A DNA stretch of 64,000 nucleotides from Microbacterium oryzae (GTDB lineage Bacteria > Actinomycetota > Actinomycetes > Actinomycetales > Microbacteriaceae), in the NCBI RefSeq assembly GCF_009735645.1, contig NZ_CP032550.1:62001-126000 (forward strand), given 5' to 3'. Below the pieces are notes generated by a model. It did no database searches and was not told where the DNA came from. It saw only the letters and a list, made by a program, of their open reading frames with translations. Below are positions 20,912 through 29,042 of this stretch, one piece after another. A program made the position numbers and the translations under genes. Within the stretch, counting starts at the first letter, position 1; every line of letters starts with the position of its first letter.

Positions 20912-22708
20912 ATGCCCGCCCGCCGCTGGTTCCGCCGCCCCCTCCCGCAGGAAGCCCCGGACCGAGACGGCGGCCGCGTCGTGACGGATGCCGCCCCGGT
21001 CTTCGCATCGACCCCGGAGCCCGTGCGCGTGCGGGTGGCAGACGTGGACGGTCTGCGTCGCCTGATCGCGGCCGCAGGTGAGGCGATGACGGACGACCTG
21101 CGCGTGCAGATCGACCGCTGGGAGGCGCCGTCGCCGCGCTGGCGTGGCCAGGCGGCGCCCCTCCACGACTCGCGCACCGTGTCCGTCACCTGCGACCCGG
21201 AGCGACGGCGGGCATCCGCGCACGTGACCCTGCGGCGTCCGCTCCCCGTCGCGCGCGTGCTCGACGCGCTCATCCCGGCGTTCGCGCCCGCTCCCGCCTA
21301 TCCCGGCGCCGGCTTCCCGCTGCTCGCCGTGGACCCGAGCGCCGGCATCGACGCCCTGCCGCTGCTGCCGAGCCGTCGCGTTCCCCAGCTCGAGCCGATC
21401 GCCCCCGCGCTCGCCGGCGTGCACCTCCGGAAGGCCGACGTCCTGCTCACGGCCGAGACCGATCCGGCCCGCGAGGCCGAGGACGCCGTGCATCAGCTCA
21501 CTGTGAGCGAGGCGCTGCTGGGATCCCCGCGCGTGCACCGGCCGGTCATCGACCTCAACGTGCACAACCCCATCGGCCGGGTGCTCGGCTTCAAGCCGTC
21601 GCCGCCCGCCCGCCGCCTCCTCATCGACCGCGAGCACGGCCTGATCCGACTCGTCGCCCCGGACGCCGGCGTCGCGCCCATCGTCTTCCCGATCGCCGAG
21701 CCGATGCGCGCGCACGACGTCGCCGCCGTGCGGAACGTCGAGGCCGTCGACCTGTCGCCGCTGCGCGGACTGGCGAAGCCGGTGCCCGAGGGCCTGTTCT
21801 CGCGCTTCGCCGAGCTCGCGGCCGCCGGCGTCATCCTCCACTCCCTTCCCGAGAACGTGGAGATCGCCCCCGAGCAGCTGTCCCCGCGGATCGCCACGGC
21901 CATCCGACGCCCCTACCGCCCGGCGATGGGACTCGAGCGCGAGCGGCGCTCGGTCGAGCTGCGCCGAGCGGCCATGCACGACCACGGCGGGTTCCTGCGC
22001 CTCGCGTCGGCGATCGAGCACCGGACGGGCTCGCGCTACCTCCCGTCGGTGAGCGTGGTGCTCTCCACGATGCGCGCCGAGCTCATCCCCGGCGTGCTGC
22101 AGATGATGGCGCGGCAGACGTACCCGCACCTGGAGGTCGTCGTCGTCGCGCACGGCATCGCCGCGCCGGATCTGTCCGCGCTGGATCTCGGGGGGCTCGA
22201 CGTTACCGTGGTCGAGATCCCTCGCACGGTGCTCTTCGGCGGCGCCCTCGCGGAGGGCGTGCGGCGCTCGTCGGGCGACCTCATCACGAAGCTCGACGAC
22301 GACGACTGGTACAGCGAGCACCACGTCTGGGACCTCGTGCTCGCACACATCTACTCGCGCGCCGACGTCGTGGGGAAGACGACCGAGTACCTCTTCTTCG
22401 AGGAGGTCGAGCAGACCGTGCACCGCACGTTCGCCACCGAGCGGTACCACGACCAGGTCGCGGGCGGAGCCATGCTGCTCTCGCGCGCGGCCTTCGACGC
22501 GCTCGGCGGGTGGCGTCCGACGCCGAACTCGACCGACCGCTCGGTGCTCATCCGCGTGGAGAGCCAGGGCGGCATCGGCTACCGCACGCACTCCCTCGGC
22601 TACATGTACATCCGCCACTCCTCGAAGCACACCTGGGAGCGCAGCGATTCGCAGCTCCTCAACGGATCCTTCGAGCAGTGGCGCGGCTGGCGCGAGCCGG
22701 AGGTCTGA
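20912..22708 (+). CDS. Family 2 glycosyltransferase with long N-terminal domain
   Basis: 598-residue protein. The GT-A domain is confined to the C-terminal third: PSVSVVLSTMRAELIPGVLQ near residue 377, LEVVVVAHG, then GDLITKLDDDDWYSEHHVWD as metal site and LSRAAFDALGGWRPTP. The first 370 residues contain no known catalytic motif that I can see, but are continuous and well-formed, with Pro/Arg-rich stretches. ATG 20912 follows a 50-base leader from a TAGACT box. It is the first gene of a run with two DUF6020-like genes and the GT2-GtrA fusion (3-base gap, 4-base overlap and 5-base gap), so all four are probably one operon. Confidence 0.8.
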   Translation: MPARRWFRRPLPQEAPDRDGGRVVTDAAPVFASTPEPVRVRVADVDGLRRLIAAAGEAMTDDLRVQIDRWEAPSPRWRGQAAPLHDSRTVSVTCDPERRRASAHVTLRRPLPVARVLDALIPAFAPAPAYPGAGFPLLAVDPSAGIDALPLLPSRRVPQLEPIAPALAGVHLRKADVLLTAETDPAREAEDAVHQLTVSEALLGSPRVHRPVIDLNVHNPIGRVLGFKPSPPARRLLIDREHGLIRLVAPDAGVAPIVFPIAEPMRAHDVAAVRNVEAVDLSPLRGLAKPVPEGLFSRFAELAAAGVILHSLPENVEIAPEQLSPRIATAIRRPYRPAMGLERERRSVELRRAAMHDHGGFLRLASAIEHRTGSRYLPSVSVVLSTMRAELIPGVLQMMARQTYPHLEVVVVAHGIAAPDLSALDLGGLDVTVVEIPRTVLFGGALAEGVRRSSGDLITKLDDDDWYSEHHVWDLVLAHIYSRADVVGKTTEYLFFEEVEQTVHRTFATERYHDQVAGGAMLLSRAAFDALGGWRPTPNSTDRSVLIRVESQGGIGYRTHSLGYMYIRHSSKHTWERSDSQLLNGSFEQWRGWREPEV

Positions 22709-22711
22709 CGC

Positions 22712-24559
22712 GTGCGGGTCCTCATCGCCGCGGCGGGCGCCTTCGTCGCGACGCTGGCCCTGTGCGCGGGTACGACGCCGGGGAGCCTCTCGGAGGTGCT
22801 CGACGGCGGCGGGCTCGTCGCACTCGCGGCGTTCGCCGCGCTCGCCGTCGGCGGATGGTGGGCGATCGGATGGCTGCCGACCGCGATCTGGAGATGGGCC
22901 GTTCCGCTCGGTGCGGTCGTCGCGCTCGCCGAGCTCGCGGGGCTGTCCCTCCTCCGCGAGGAGGCGGACCTCTGGCTGCTGCGGCCCTCCGGCTGGAGCG
23001 TCGTCCACGTGCTCGGCACGGCGTACGTCTCCGCGGTCGGTCTCGCGCTCGTCCTCCACCTCGCGGACCTCCACCAGGGCCACCCCGCGTCGTCCGGGGG
23101 AGCGCTCGCTCGCTTCGCGGCGTCGCTCGCGCGCCCGCGCCCCTGGCGCTCGCTCGGCATCCTGTGGGGGGTCATCGTCCTCTGCCGACTGCCGTACCTC
23201 CTCGCCTGGTGGCCGGGCCTCATCTTCTTCGACACGTACCGCAGCCTGTCGTATGCGCGAGGGCTCGGCCCGTGGGAGTCGTACGAGCCGGTGGGGCACT
23301 CGCTCCTCATCACGGCATGGAACGGCGTGTGGCAACTGCTCGGTCTGGGCGATGCGGCCGCCCTCGCGATGGCCGCATCCGTGCAGGTGCTCACGAGCAG
23401 CGCCGCGTTCGCCTTCATGCTCTGGCGTGTCGCGGCGTGGGGCGTCGGGCCGCGCACGTGGTGGGCGCTGTGGGCGTGGATCGCGCTGCTGCCCGTGCTG
23501 TCGATGTCGTCCATCACCGTCGTGAAGGACATCCCCTTCATGTCGGCGTTCATCGTCTTCCTCGTCGGGATCGTGGAGGTGTCGCGCGCGATCGCGCGCG
23601 GCGACCGCGCCTGGTGGCCCTGGGTGCTCGTGCTGGCCTCCGGGATCGCCACGATGGTGCTGCGCAACAACGGCGTGCACGTCGTGCTGCTCGGCGTCGC
23701 GCTCCTCGTCATCCCCTTCCGACGGCAGTGGAAGCGGGCGCTCGCCCTGTTCGCCGGATGCGTCGTCGCCTACGCCCTGTACGCCTTCCCGCTCGCGGCC
23801 GCGCTCGGCGTGCAGCCCGGTCCGAAGACCGAGGCGTGGTCGGTGCCCCTGCAGCAGATCGCTCGCATCGCCGACGACCACCACGCCGAGCTGTCCGACG
23901 AGGACCGCGCGTTCGTCGACTCCGTCTTCACGGCGTGGAGCGTCGACGACGTGGGCGAGCACTACATCCCCGGCTTCGCGGATCCGATCAAGCTCGACGC
24001 GCGAACCGCGTGGGAGGAGCGCACGACGGGGGAGTTCCTCGCGGGATGGGCGCGGCTGGTGACGGAGTACCCGGGGTCGGCCGTCACCGCCACCCTCGCC
24101 AACACCGTCGGCTACTGGGCGCCGGGCGCGCCCTCGTACGACGGTGTCGTGACCGCGTCCTGGAACGACGTCCGCGGCATCCACCTCGACATCCCCTTCT
24201 CGCACTCGGGTGCGGACGGCGACGTCGCGCCCGCAGGCGGGGTGCCGGCGTTCGCGGAACGGCACGGTCTCCTCGATGAGGGGTACCGGGCCATCCCCGT
24301 CGTCGGTCTGACGCTGTCTCCCGGCGTCGTGACGTGGATCTGGATCGTCGCGCTGGTCGTGCTGTGGCGGCGCCGCGCGGGGCTCGACGCGGCCTTCGCG
24401 CTCCCCGCGGCGGCGCTCATGGCGACCTTCCTCGCCGGACCGGTCTCCGGCGGGATGCGCTACGCCCTCGGCTTCTACGCGACGGTCCCGATCGTCGTGG
24501 CGGTCGCCGCGGTCGCGCGCCGACAGGGGCCCCTGGCACGACCTCGAGTCGGCGCGTGA
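22712..24559 (+). CDS. DUF6020-like large membrane protein
   Basis: 615-residue protein with about eleven membrane helices. The long first outer loop region near 166-182 reads WWPGLIFFDTYRSLSYA, and SITVVKDIPFMSAFIVFL lies near 267-284; both are typical of DUF6020 proteins (in the next paralogue FPGNVDGDT and SVMSKDAF occupy the same places). An aspartate in the first loop and a VKD/SKD lysine-aspartate pair are reminiscent of GT-C enzymes that use polyprenyl-phosphate sugars. The GTG start is 3 bases after the preceding stop. Function unproven. Confidence 0.75.
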   Translation: MRVLIAAAGAFVATLALCAGTTPGSLSEVLDGGGLVALAAFAALAVGGWWAIGWLPTAIWRWAVPLGAVVALAELAGLSLLREEADLWLLRPSGWSVVHVLGTAYVSAVGLALVLHLADLHQGHPASSGGALARFAASLARPRPWRSLGILWGVIVLCRLPYLLAWWPGLIFFDTYRSLSYARGLGPWESYEPVGHSLLITAWNGVWQLLGLGDAAALAMAASVQVLTSSAAFAFMLWRVAAWGVGPRTWWALWAWIALLPVLSMSSITVVKDIPFMSAFIVFLVGIVEVSRAIARGDRAWWPWVLVLASGIATMVLRNNGVHVVLLGVALLVIPFRRQWKRALALFAGCVVAYALYAFPLAAALGVQPGPKTEAWSVPLQQIARIADDHHAELSDEDRAFVDSVFTAWSVDDVGEHYIPGFADPIKLDARTAWEERTTGEFLAGWARLVTEYPGSAVTATLANTVGYWAPGAPSYDGVVTASWNDVRGIHLDIPFSHSGADGDVAPAGGVPAFAERHGLLDEGYRAIPVVGLTLSPGVVTWIWIVALVVLWRRRAGLDAAFALPAAALMATFLAGPVSGGMRYALGFYATVPIVVAVAAVARRQGPLARPRVGA

Positions 24560-26271
24560 GCGGCGGGGCGCGGCTGCGGCAGGTGCTCGATGCGCCGGCC
24601 GCGACGACGGCGGGCGTGCTGTCGGCCTTCATCGTCGTGGGCGCCTCGTACGAGGCCACCGACAGCGCGCGGTGGTTCGCCTCGTCACCCGGAGCGGCGC
24701 TCGGCAGCGCCGTCGTCGCCGTCGGACTGGCCTTCTTCCTCTCCGTGCCGCTCATCCTGCTGTTCCGCTGGCTCGACCGATTCGGCGCGGTCCGCTCGTC
24801 TCCCGAGTCGTTCCGCGAGGCCGTTCGTCGACGGTTCGTGTCGACCGCGGCGCTCCTGCTGGCGGGATGGCTGCCCTGGCTCATCCTGCACTTCCCCGGC
24901 AATGTCGACGGCGACACCATCACGCAGCGAATGCAGTGGGTCGGTCTGCTCGCCCAGACCGACCATCACCCCTGGTTCGACACCATGGTGTTCGGCTGGT
25001 TCTGGGATCTCGGGTCGGCCGTCGGCGACGACGGCGTGGGCCTGTTCGTCTACCTCCTCCTGCAGGAGGCTGCGACGGCCGCCGGGCTCGCGCTCGTGCT
25101 CACGTACCTCGGCTGGCTGGGGATGGCGCGGGCCGCCCGGTGGACGCTCACGGCCGCGGCCGCCCTGCTGCCGGTGTTCATGGCCGCTCCGTCGGTGATG
25201 AGCAAGGACGCCTTCGCCGCAGTGTTCTGGCTGCCTTTCCTCGTGCTCTTCGTCGAGGCGGTGCGCACCCGCGGGCGCGTGCTGCGCGACCCCCGGATGG
25301 CCGCGGCGGCCCTCGTGCTCATCGTTCCGCTCATCCTGGCCAAGCGGACCAACGTGTACCTCGTCGTCATCTGCGCGGTCGTGCTCCTCGTCATCGCGGC
25401 CCGCGGAACCCGCCTCCGGATCGCGCTCGGCACCGGCGCGGCCCTCGTCGTGACGAACGTCGTCTGGCCGCTCCTCCTCCTTCCAGCCCTGGGCGTCGCG
25501 CCCAGCACCGCCACGGACATGCTCACGATCCCCGTCCAGCAGACCGCGCGCATCGTGGCCGCCCATGGCGACGAGATCCCTGCCCACGAGCGGGAGGCGA
25601 TCGACGACGTACTCCGGTACGACGGCCTGGCGGACGCCTACGTCCCCCGTCGCTCCGACTCGGTGAAGGGTCGCTGGGATCAGGATGCGACGTCGGAGGA
25701 GATGCGCGCCTACCTCGAGGTCTGGTTCGCGCAGCTGCTGCGCTATCCGATGACGGCGCTCTCCGCCACCGCCGCCAACACCTTCGAGTACTTCGCCCCG
25801 GTGTCGCCGATGGCCTTCCAGAACTCGCTGACGCTGGAGCGCTACATCGACTACTGGGAGGAGCGCGCGGTTCCCGCGACCACCCGCGGTGAGATCGTCG
25901 CCGTCGTGGACGGACTCCACGCGCCCGCCGAGCTCGACCACGCGAGGACGGCGGTCAACCACGCCACCGACGCCATCGCCGAGCGCGATCCGCTGTCGTC
26001 CAAGGCCTTCTACGCGTCGTGGATCCCCCTCATCGCGCTCGCCTACGCCATCCGGCGCCGGCGCGCGCTGCACATCCTGGCCCTCGTGCCGCTGCTGGCG
26101 AATCTCGCCTTCCTCGTGGCGAGCCCCGTGGCGCTGCCGCGCTACGTGCTGCCGCTCGTCTACGCCAGCGTCCTCGCCGCCGGGATGATGCTGACCCCCG
26201 TCCGCTGGCAGAATCGACATCACGCACCTGCGCCGGCAGTCCCGGTGCGATCGACCGAGAGCGACGTCTGA
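24556..26271 (+). CDS. DUF6020-like large membrane protein, paralogue of the preceding gene
   Basis: 571-residue polytopic protein, about eleven helices. HFPGNVDGDTITQRMQW near residue 112, then DHHPWFDTMVFGW, and SVMSKDAFAAVFWLPF near 212 are equivalent to the first-loop and SxxxKD motifs of the upstream protein, so the two are tandem paralogues. A conserved soluble loop follows, IPVQQTARIVAAHGDEIP, corresponding to VPLQQIARIADDHHAEL in the neighbour. GTG 24556 overlaps the upstream stop (GTGA). Substrate unknown; a lipid-sugar-dependent transferase is the best guess. Confidence 0.75.
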   Translation: MSGGARLRQVLDAPAATTAGVLSAFIVVGASYEATDSARWFASSPGAALGSAVVAVGLAFFLSVPLILLFRWLDRFGAVRSSPESFREAVRRRFVSTAALLLAGWLPWLILHFPGNVDGDTITQRMQWVGLLAQTDHHPWFDTMVFGWFWDLGSAVGDDGVGLFVYLLLQEAATAAGLALVLTYLGWLGMARAARWTLTAAAALLPVFMAAPSVMSKDAFAAVFWLPFLVLFVEAVRTRGRVLRDPRMAAAALVLIVPLILAKRTNVYLVVICAVVLLVIAARGTRLRIALGTGAALVVTNVVWPLLLLPALGVAPSTATDMLTIPVQQTARIVAAHGDEIPAHEREAIDDVLRYDGLADAYVPRRSDSVKGRWDQDATSEEMRAYLEVWFAQLLRYPMTALSATAANTFEYFAPVSPMAFQNSLTLERYIDYWEERAVPATTRGEIVAVVDGLHAPAELDHARTAVNHATDAIAERDPLSSKAFYASWIPLIALAYAIRRRRALHILALVPLLANLAFLVASPVALPRYVLPLVYASVLAAGMMLTPVRWQNRHHAPAPAVPVRSTESDV

Positions 26272-26276
26272 ACGCG

Positions 26277-27428
26277 ATGACGACCGACCACTTCGCCGGC
26301 GCGACGATCATCGTGCCGACCTACAACGAGGCGCCGAACGTCGAGCCGCTGGTGCGGCGCATCGAGTCCGCGCTCGCGGGCATCGCGGGCGAGGTGCTGT
26401 TCGTCGACGACTCCGACGACGGCACCGTGGACGAGGTGCAGAGGGTCGCGAGTCTCGTCGATCTGCCGGTCCGGGCCATCCATCGCGAGAACCGCGAGGG
26501 CGGCCTGAGCGGCGCGGTCATCGTGGGGCTCGAGCGCGCGGCGTACGACGTGTGCGTGGTGATCGACGGCGACCTGCAGCACCCGCCGGAGAAGATCGCC
26601 GACCTCATCGCGCGCTTCCGCGAGGGCGATGTCGACGTCGTGGTGGCTTCGCGATACGTCGCGGATGGCTCGGCCGCGGGTCTCGCGGATCTCACCCGGA
26701 ACCTCGTCTCGCGCACGACCACGGCGCTGACGAAGGCGATGTTCCCGCTCCGGCTGCGCGACTGCTCCGACCCGATGACCGGGTTCTTCCTCGTCGACCG
26801 GACGCGGATCGACCTCGCGCCGCTGCGGCCGCGCGGGTTCAAGATCCTCCTCGAGATCCTCGCGCGCCAGCAGCTGCGGGCGGCGGAGATCCCGTTCGAC
26901 TTCGCCGAGCGCACGGCCGGGTCGTCCAAGGCCTCGGTGCGCCAGGGCGCCCGGTTCCTCGCGCAGCTCGCCGCGCTCCGGTTCGGCAAGATGTCGGCGT
27001 TCGCGGTCATCGGCGGCTTCGGCGCTGTCGTGAACCTCGCGATCATGTGGGCGCTGACCCATGCGGGCCTGCCGTACGTGTGGGCGGCGATCATCGCGGC
27101 CGAGACGACGATCATCGGCAACTTCCTGCTGCAGGAGCGGTTCGTCTTCCGCGAGCTGCTGGGGGAGGCGTCGCGTCGGCGCTCGCGCTTCGGCAAGTCG
27201 TTCGCCTTCAACAACGCCGAGGCTCTCGTGCGCATCCCCGTGCTGGCGCTGCTGGTGGAGACGTGGCACATCTCCAGCATCGTCGCGGCCGCGATCACGC
27301 TGGCGGTGGCGTTCGTGGCCAGGTACGCGTTCCACGCCCTCGTCGTGTACGCGCCGCGGCGCTCGCCGCGCGCGCAGCACATCCTCGAGGAGCTCGACGA
27401 GCAGGCGATGTCGCCCGGCGAGCTCTGA
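26277..27428 (+). CDS. GT2-GtrA fusion: polyprenyl-phosphate sugar synthase plus flippase
   Basis: 383-residue bifunctional protein. Residues 1-235 are a DPM1-type GT2 domain: IIVPTYNEAPNVEPLVRRIE, FVDDSDDGTVDEVQ, and the metal site VIDGDLQHPPEKI near 95-107; DCSDPMTGFFLVDR is typical of dolichyl-phosphate mannose synthases. Residues 240-365 are a GtrA domain of four helices, with NFLLQERFVFRELL after helix 2 and FVARYAFHALVVY at the end. It would make a polyprenyl-phosphate hexose and flip it, feeding the GT-C-like proteins in the same operon. The ATG is 5 bases after the upstream stop. Last gene of the 20912-27428 run. Confidence 0.92.
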   Translation: MTTDHFAGATIIVPTYNEAPNVEPLVRRIESALAGIAGEVLFVDDSDDGTVDEVQRVASLVDLPVRAIHRENREGGLSGAVIVGLERAAYDVCVVIDGDLQHPPEKIADLIARFREGDVDVVVASRYVADGSAAGLADLTRNLVSRTTTALTKAMFPLRLRDCSDPMTGFFLVDRTRIDLAPLRPRGFKILLEILARQQLRAAEIPFDFAERTAGSSKASVRQGARFLAQLAALRFGKMSAFAVIGGFGAVVNLAIMWALTHAGLPYVWAAIIAAETTIIGNFLLQERFVFRELLGEASRRRSRFGKSFAFNNAEALVRIPVLALLVETWHISSIVAAAITLAVAFVARYAFHALVVYAPRRSPRAQHILEELDEQAMSPGEL

Positions 27429-27448
27429 CCGCGGGGGTCCATTCCTCC

Positions 27449-27538
27449 CCGAGACTAGCGCTCGTCGTCGAGACCGGTGCTCGGAACGCTAGCTTCGGCG
27501 ACGAACGCTAGCCCTAGCCCTGGGAGCGCTAGTCCCGG
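27449..27538. repeat. CTAG-rich palindromic cluster between convergent genes
   Basis: Five CTAG tetramers occur within 78 bases (27455, 27489, 27508, 27514, 27529), though CTAG is very rare elsewhere in the window. GACTAGCGCTC (27453-27463) and GAGCGCTAGTC (27524-27534) form a perfect 11-base inverted repeat around 60 bases, extendable by CCG/CGG with one mismatch. Inside are GAACGCTAGC direct repeats (27484-27493, 27503-27512). Near-repeats of CGGTGCTCNGAACGC flank the block. It may act as a terminator, but the composition suggests a special element. Confidence 0.6.
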
Positions 27539-27577
27539 TGCTCCGAACGCGAGGCCGGAGCGGAGAGAGCGTGGTGG

Positions 27578-28036
27578 TCAGCGGCGCAGGCGGCGGATGA
27601 CCGTGGCCGGGACACCGCCGACGAGGGTGTCGTCCGGCACGTCCTCGGTCACGACGGCTCCCGCCGCGATGACGCAGCCGGCGCCGATCGTCACGCCGCC
27701 GACGACCGTGACCGACGCGCCGATCCACGTGCCGTCGCCCACGACGATCGGGTCGTGGCGCACGTCGCCCGCGCGCTTGTCGTGGCCGCCGATGTCGTGC
27801 GTGTCGGTGATGAGCTTCACGAACGGCCCGAGATTCACGCGGTCGCCGAGGCGGGTGCCCGGGCGGATGTACGCGTCGCGGTTGATGAACACGTCCGCGC
27901 CGATCTCGACGGGGCCGAGGATCTCCGCGCCGCGGTAGATCTTCGTGCGGGCGCCCACCGAGATGTCACGATCGCCGTCGCGGTGCAGCAGCTGGACCGA
28001 GGGATCGATCCGCGCGTCATCGGCGATGTCGAGCAT
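27578..28036 (-). CDS. Hexapeptide-repeat acyltransferase
   Basis: 152-residue left-handed beta-helix protein of the LacA/WbbJ type, likely to O-acetylate a sugar of the surface glycan. Repeated (I/V)G-x-x-x-x turns run through the chain, for example IGADVFINRDAYIRPGTRLG, and the C-terminal block IVVGDGTWIGASVTVVGGV leads to IGAGCVIAAGAVVTEDVP and GGVPATVIR. The presumed catalytic His lies in DTHDIGGHDKRAG. It starts 4 bases after the stop of the glycosyltransferase upstream, so is the last gene of the GlfT-like operon. Confidence 0.87.
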   Translation of the reverse strand: MLDIADDARIDPSVQLLHRDGDRDISVGARTKIYRGAEILGPVEIGADVFINRDAYIRPGTRLGDRVNLGPFVKLITDTHDIGGHDKRAGDVRHDPIVVGDGTWIGASVTVVGGVTIGAGCVIAAGAVVTEDVPDDTLVGGVPATVIRRLRR

Positions 28037-28040
28037 GGCG

Positions 28041-29042
28041 TCAGCGCGCCTCGTCGGCGGCGAGGGGAGGCATCGGGCGCCACGAGGCGTCCTTCGCGAT
28101 CCGCCGGCCGTCGCGCATGCCGCGGAAGAGATTGCTGGTGCCCCGCACGGTGCGCTCGACCGCGATGAGGCGGACGAGCTCCTTGGCGAATGTGAGCGCG
28201 GTCCCGAGGGTAAAGCGCACGGGGCGGTACGCGCCGTGCTCGGCGAAGTAGTGCCGCATGATGCCGCGGTTCCGCATGATGTAGTACCGGTAGGCGTTGC
28301 TCGACGCGTTGAGGTGCCGCACGCCCATGTCCCACTGCTTGATCTCGCGGGTGCGCCGCAGCACGAACTCGTCGACGATCGCGCTCGTCGTGTGCAGCGA
28401 GGCGAGCCATCCGTAGACGGAGTCGTCCCAGTAGATGAAGAAGCGCGGGTCGGGGAGCCCGACCTTCTGCACGATGTCGCGGTGGATGAACATCCCCTCG
28501 AAGCACCCGGAGTTCATCTCGCGGTAGCCGGTGGCGTCGAAGCCCGCCGGCGCGAACGGGATCGGGATGCCCAGCGGGATCGAGAGGCGGTACTGCCAGT
28601 AGAACTCGCTGCCGTCGTAGTCGTAGCGGCGGCCCTGGATGCTCTTGAACCGAGGCGCCCACACGCCCATCCGGGCGAGCCCGTCGGGGAGGACCTCGAC
28701 GTCGTCGTCCATGAGCCAGATCCACGTGGAGCCGAGCTCATAGGCGACGCGCATGCCCTCGCTGAACCCGCCGGAGCCGCCGGTGTTCTCGTCGAGGCGC
28801 CGGTACACGATCTCGGTGCCGACGCGCTCGCGGAACGACGCCACGACCTCGCCGGTGTCGTCGGCCGACGCGTTGTCGATGATCACGACGTGGCCCGGCT
28901 TGGGGTCCATCTCGCCGATCGACACCAGCAGCTTCGACAGGAGGTGCGAGCGGTTGTAGGTGACGACGACGATCGTCGCCGATGCGGGGTCGAACGCCCG
29001 CGGGTCGTACGTCTGCTCGACGACCGACGGCTTCTCGCTCAT
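28041..29042 (-). CDS. GlfT1-like galactofuranosyltransferase (GT2)
   Basis: 333-residue GT2 enzyme. SATIVVVTYNRSHLLSKLL begins the GT-A domain near residue 21, IIDNASADDTGEV follows, and ENTGGSGGFSEGMRVA (85-100) with LMDDDVEVLPDG (110-121) are the signature of galactofuranosyl- and related rhamnosyltransferases; FIYWDDSVYGWLASL provides the second acidic motif. In mycobacteria GlfT1 adds the first Galf residues to the rhamnosyl linker and GlfT2 extends the chain. Here the GlfT2-like gene precedes it with a 4-base overlap (ATGA, 29039-29042), and glf and rml genes are in the same locus, supporting this reading. Rhamnosyl transfer remains possible. Confidence 0.82.
   Translation of the reverse strand: MSEKPSVVEQTYDPRAFDPASATIVVVTYNRSHLLSKLLVSIGEMDPKPGHVVIIDNASADDTGEVVASFRERVGTEIVYRRLDENTGGSGGFSEGMRVAYELGSTWIWLMDDDVEVLPDGLARMGVWAPRFKSIQGRRYDYDGSEFYWQYRLSIPLGIPIPFAPAGFDATGYREMNSGCFEGMFIHRDIVQKVGLPDPRFFIYWDDSVYGWLASLHTTSAIVDEFVLRRTREIKQWDMGVRHLNASSNAYRYYIMRNRGIMRHYFAEHGAYRPVRFTLGTALTFAKELVRLIAVERTVRGTSNLFRGMRDGRRIAKDASWRPMPPLAADEAR

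Noticed and set aside
16857..20984. 1375-residue plus-strand open frame
   Set aside because: Covers two well-supported minus-strand genes (acyltransferase and glycosyltransferase); low-complexity Arg/His-rich shadow.
20825..24265. 1146-residue minus-strand open frame
   Set aside because: Shadow of the glycosyltransferase and DUF6020-like genes on the plus strand.
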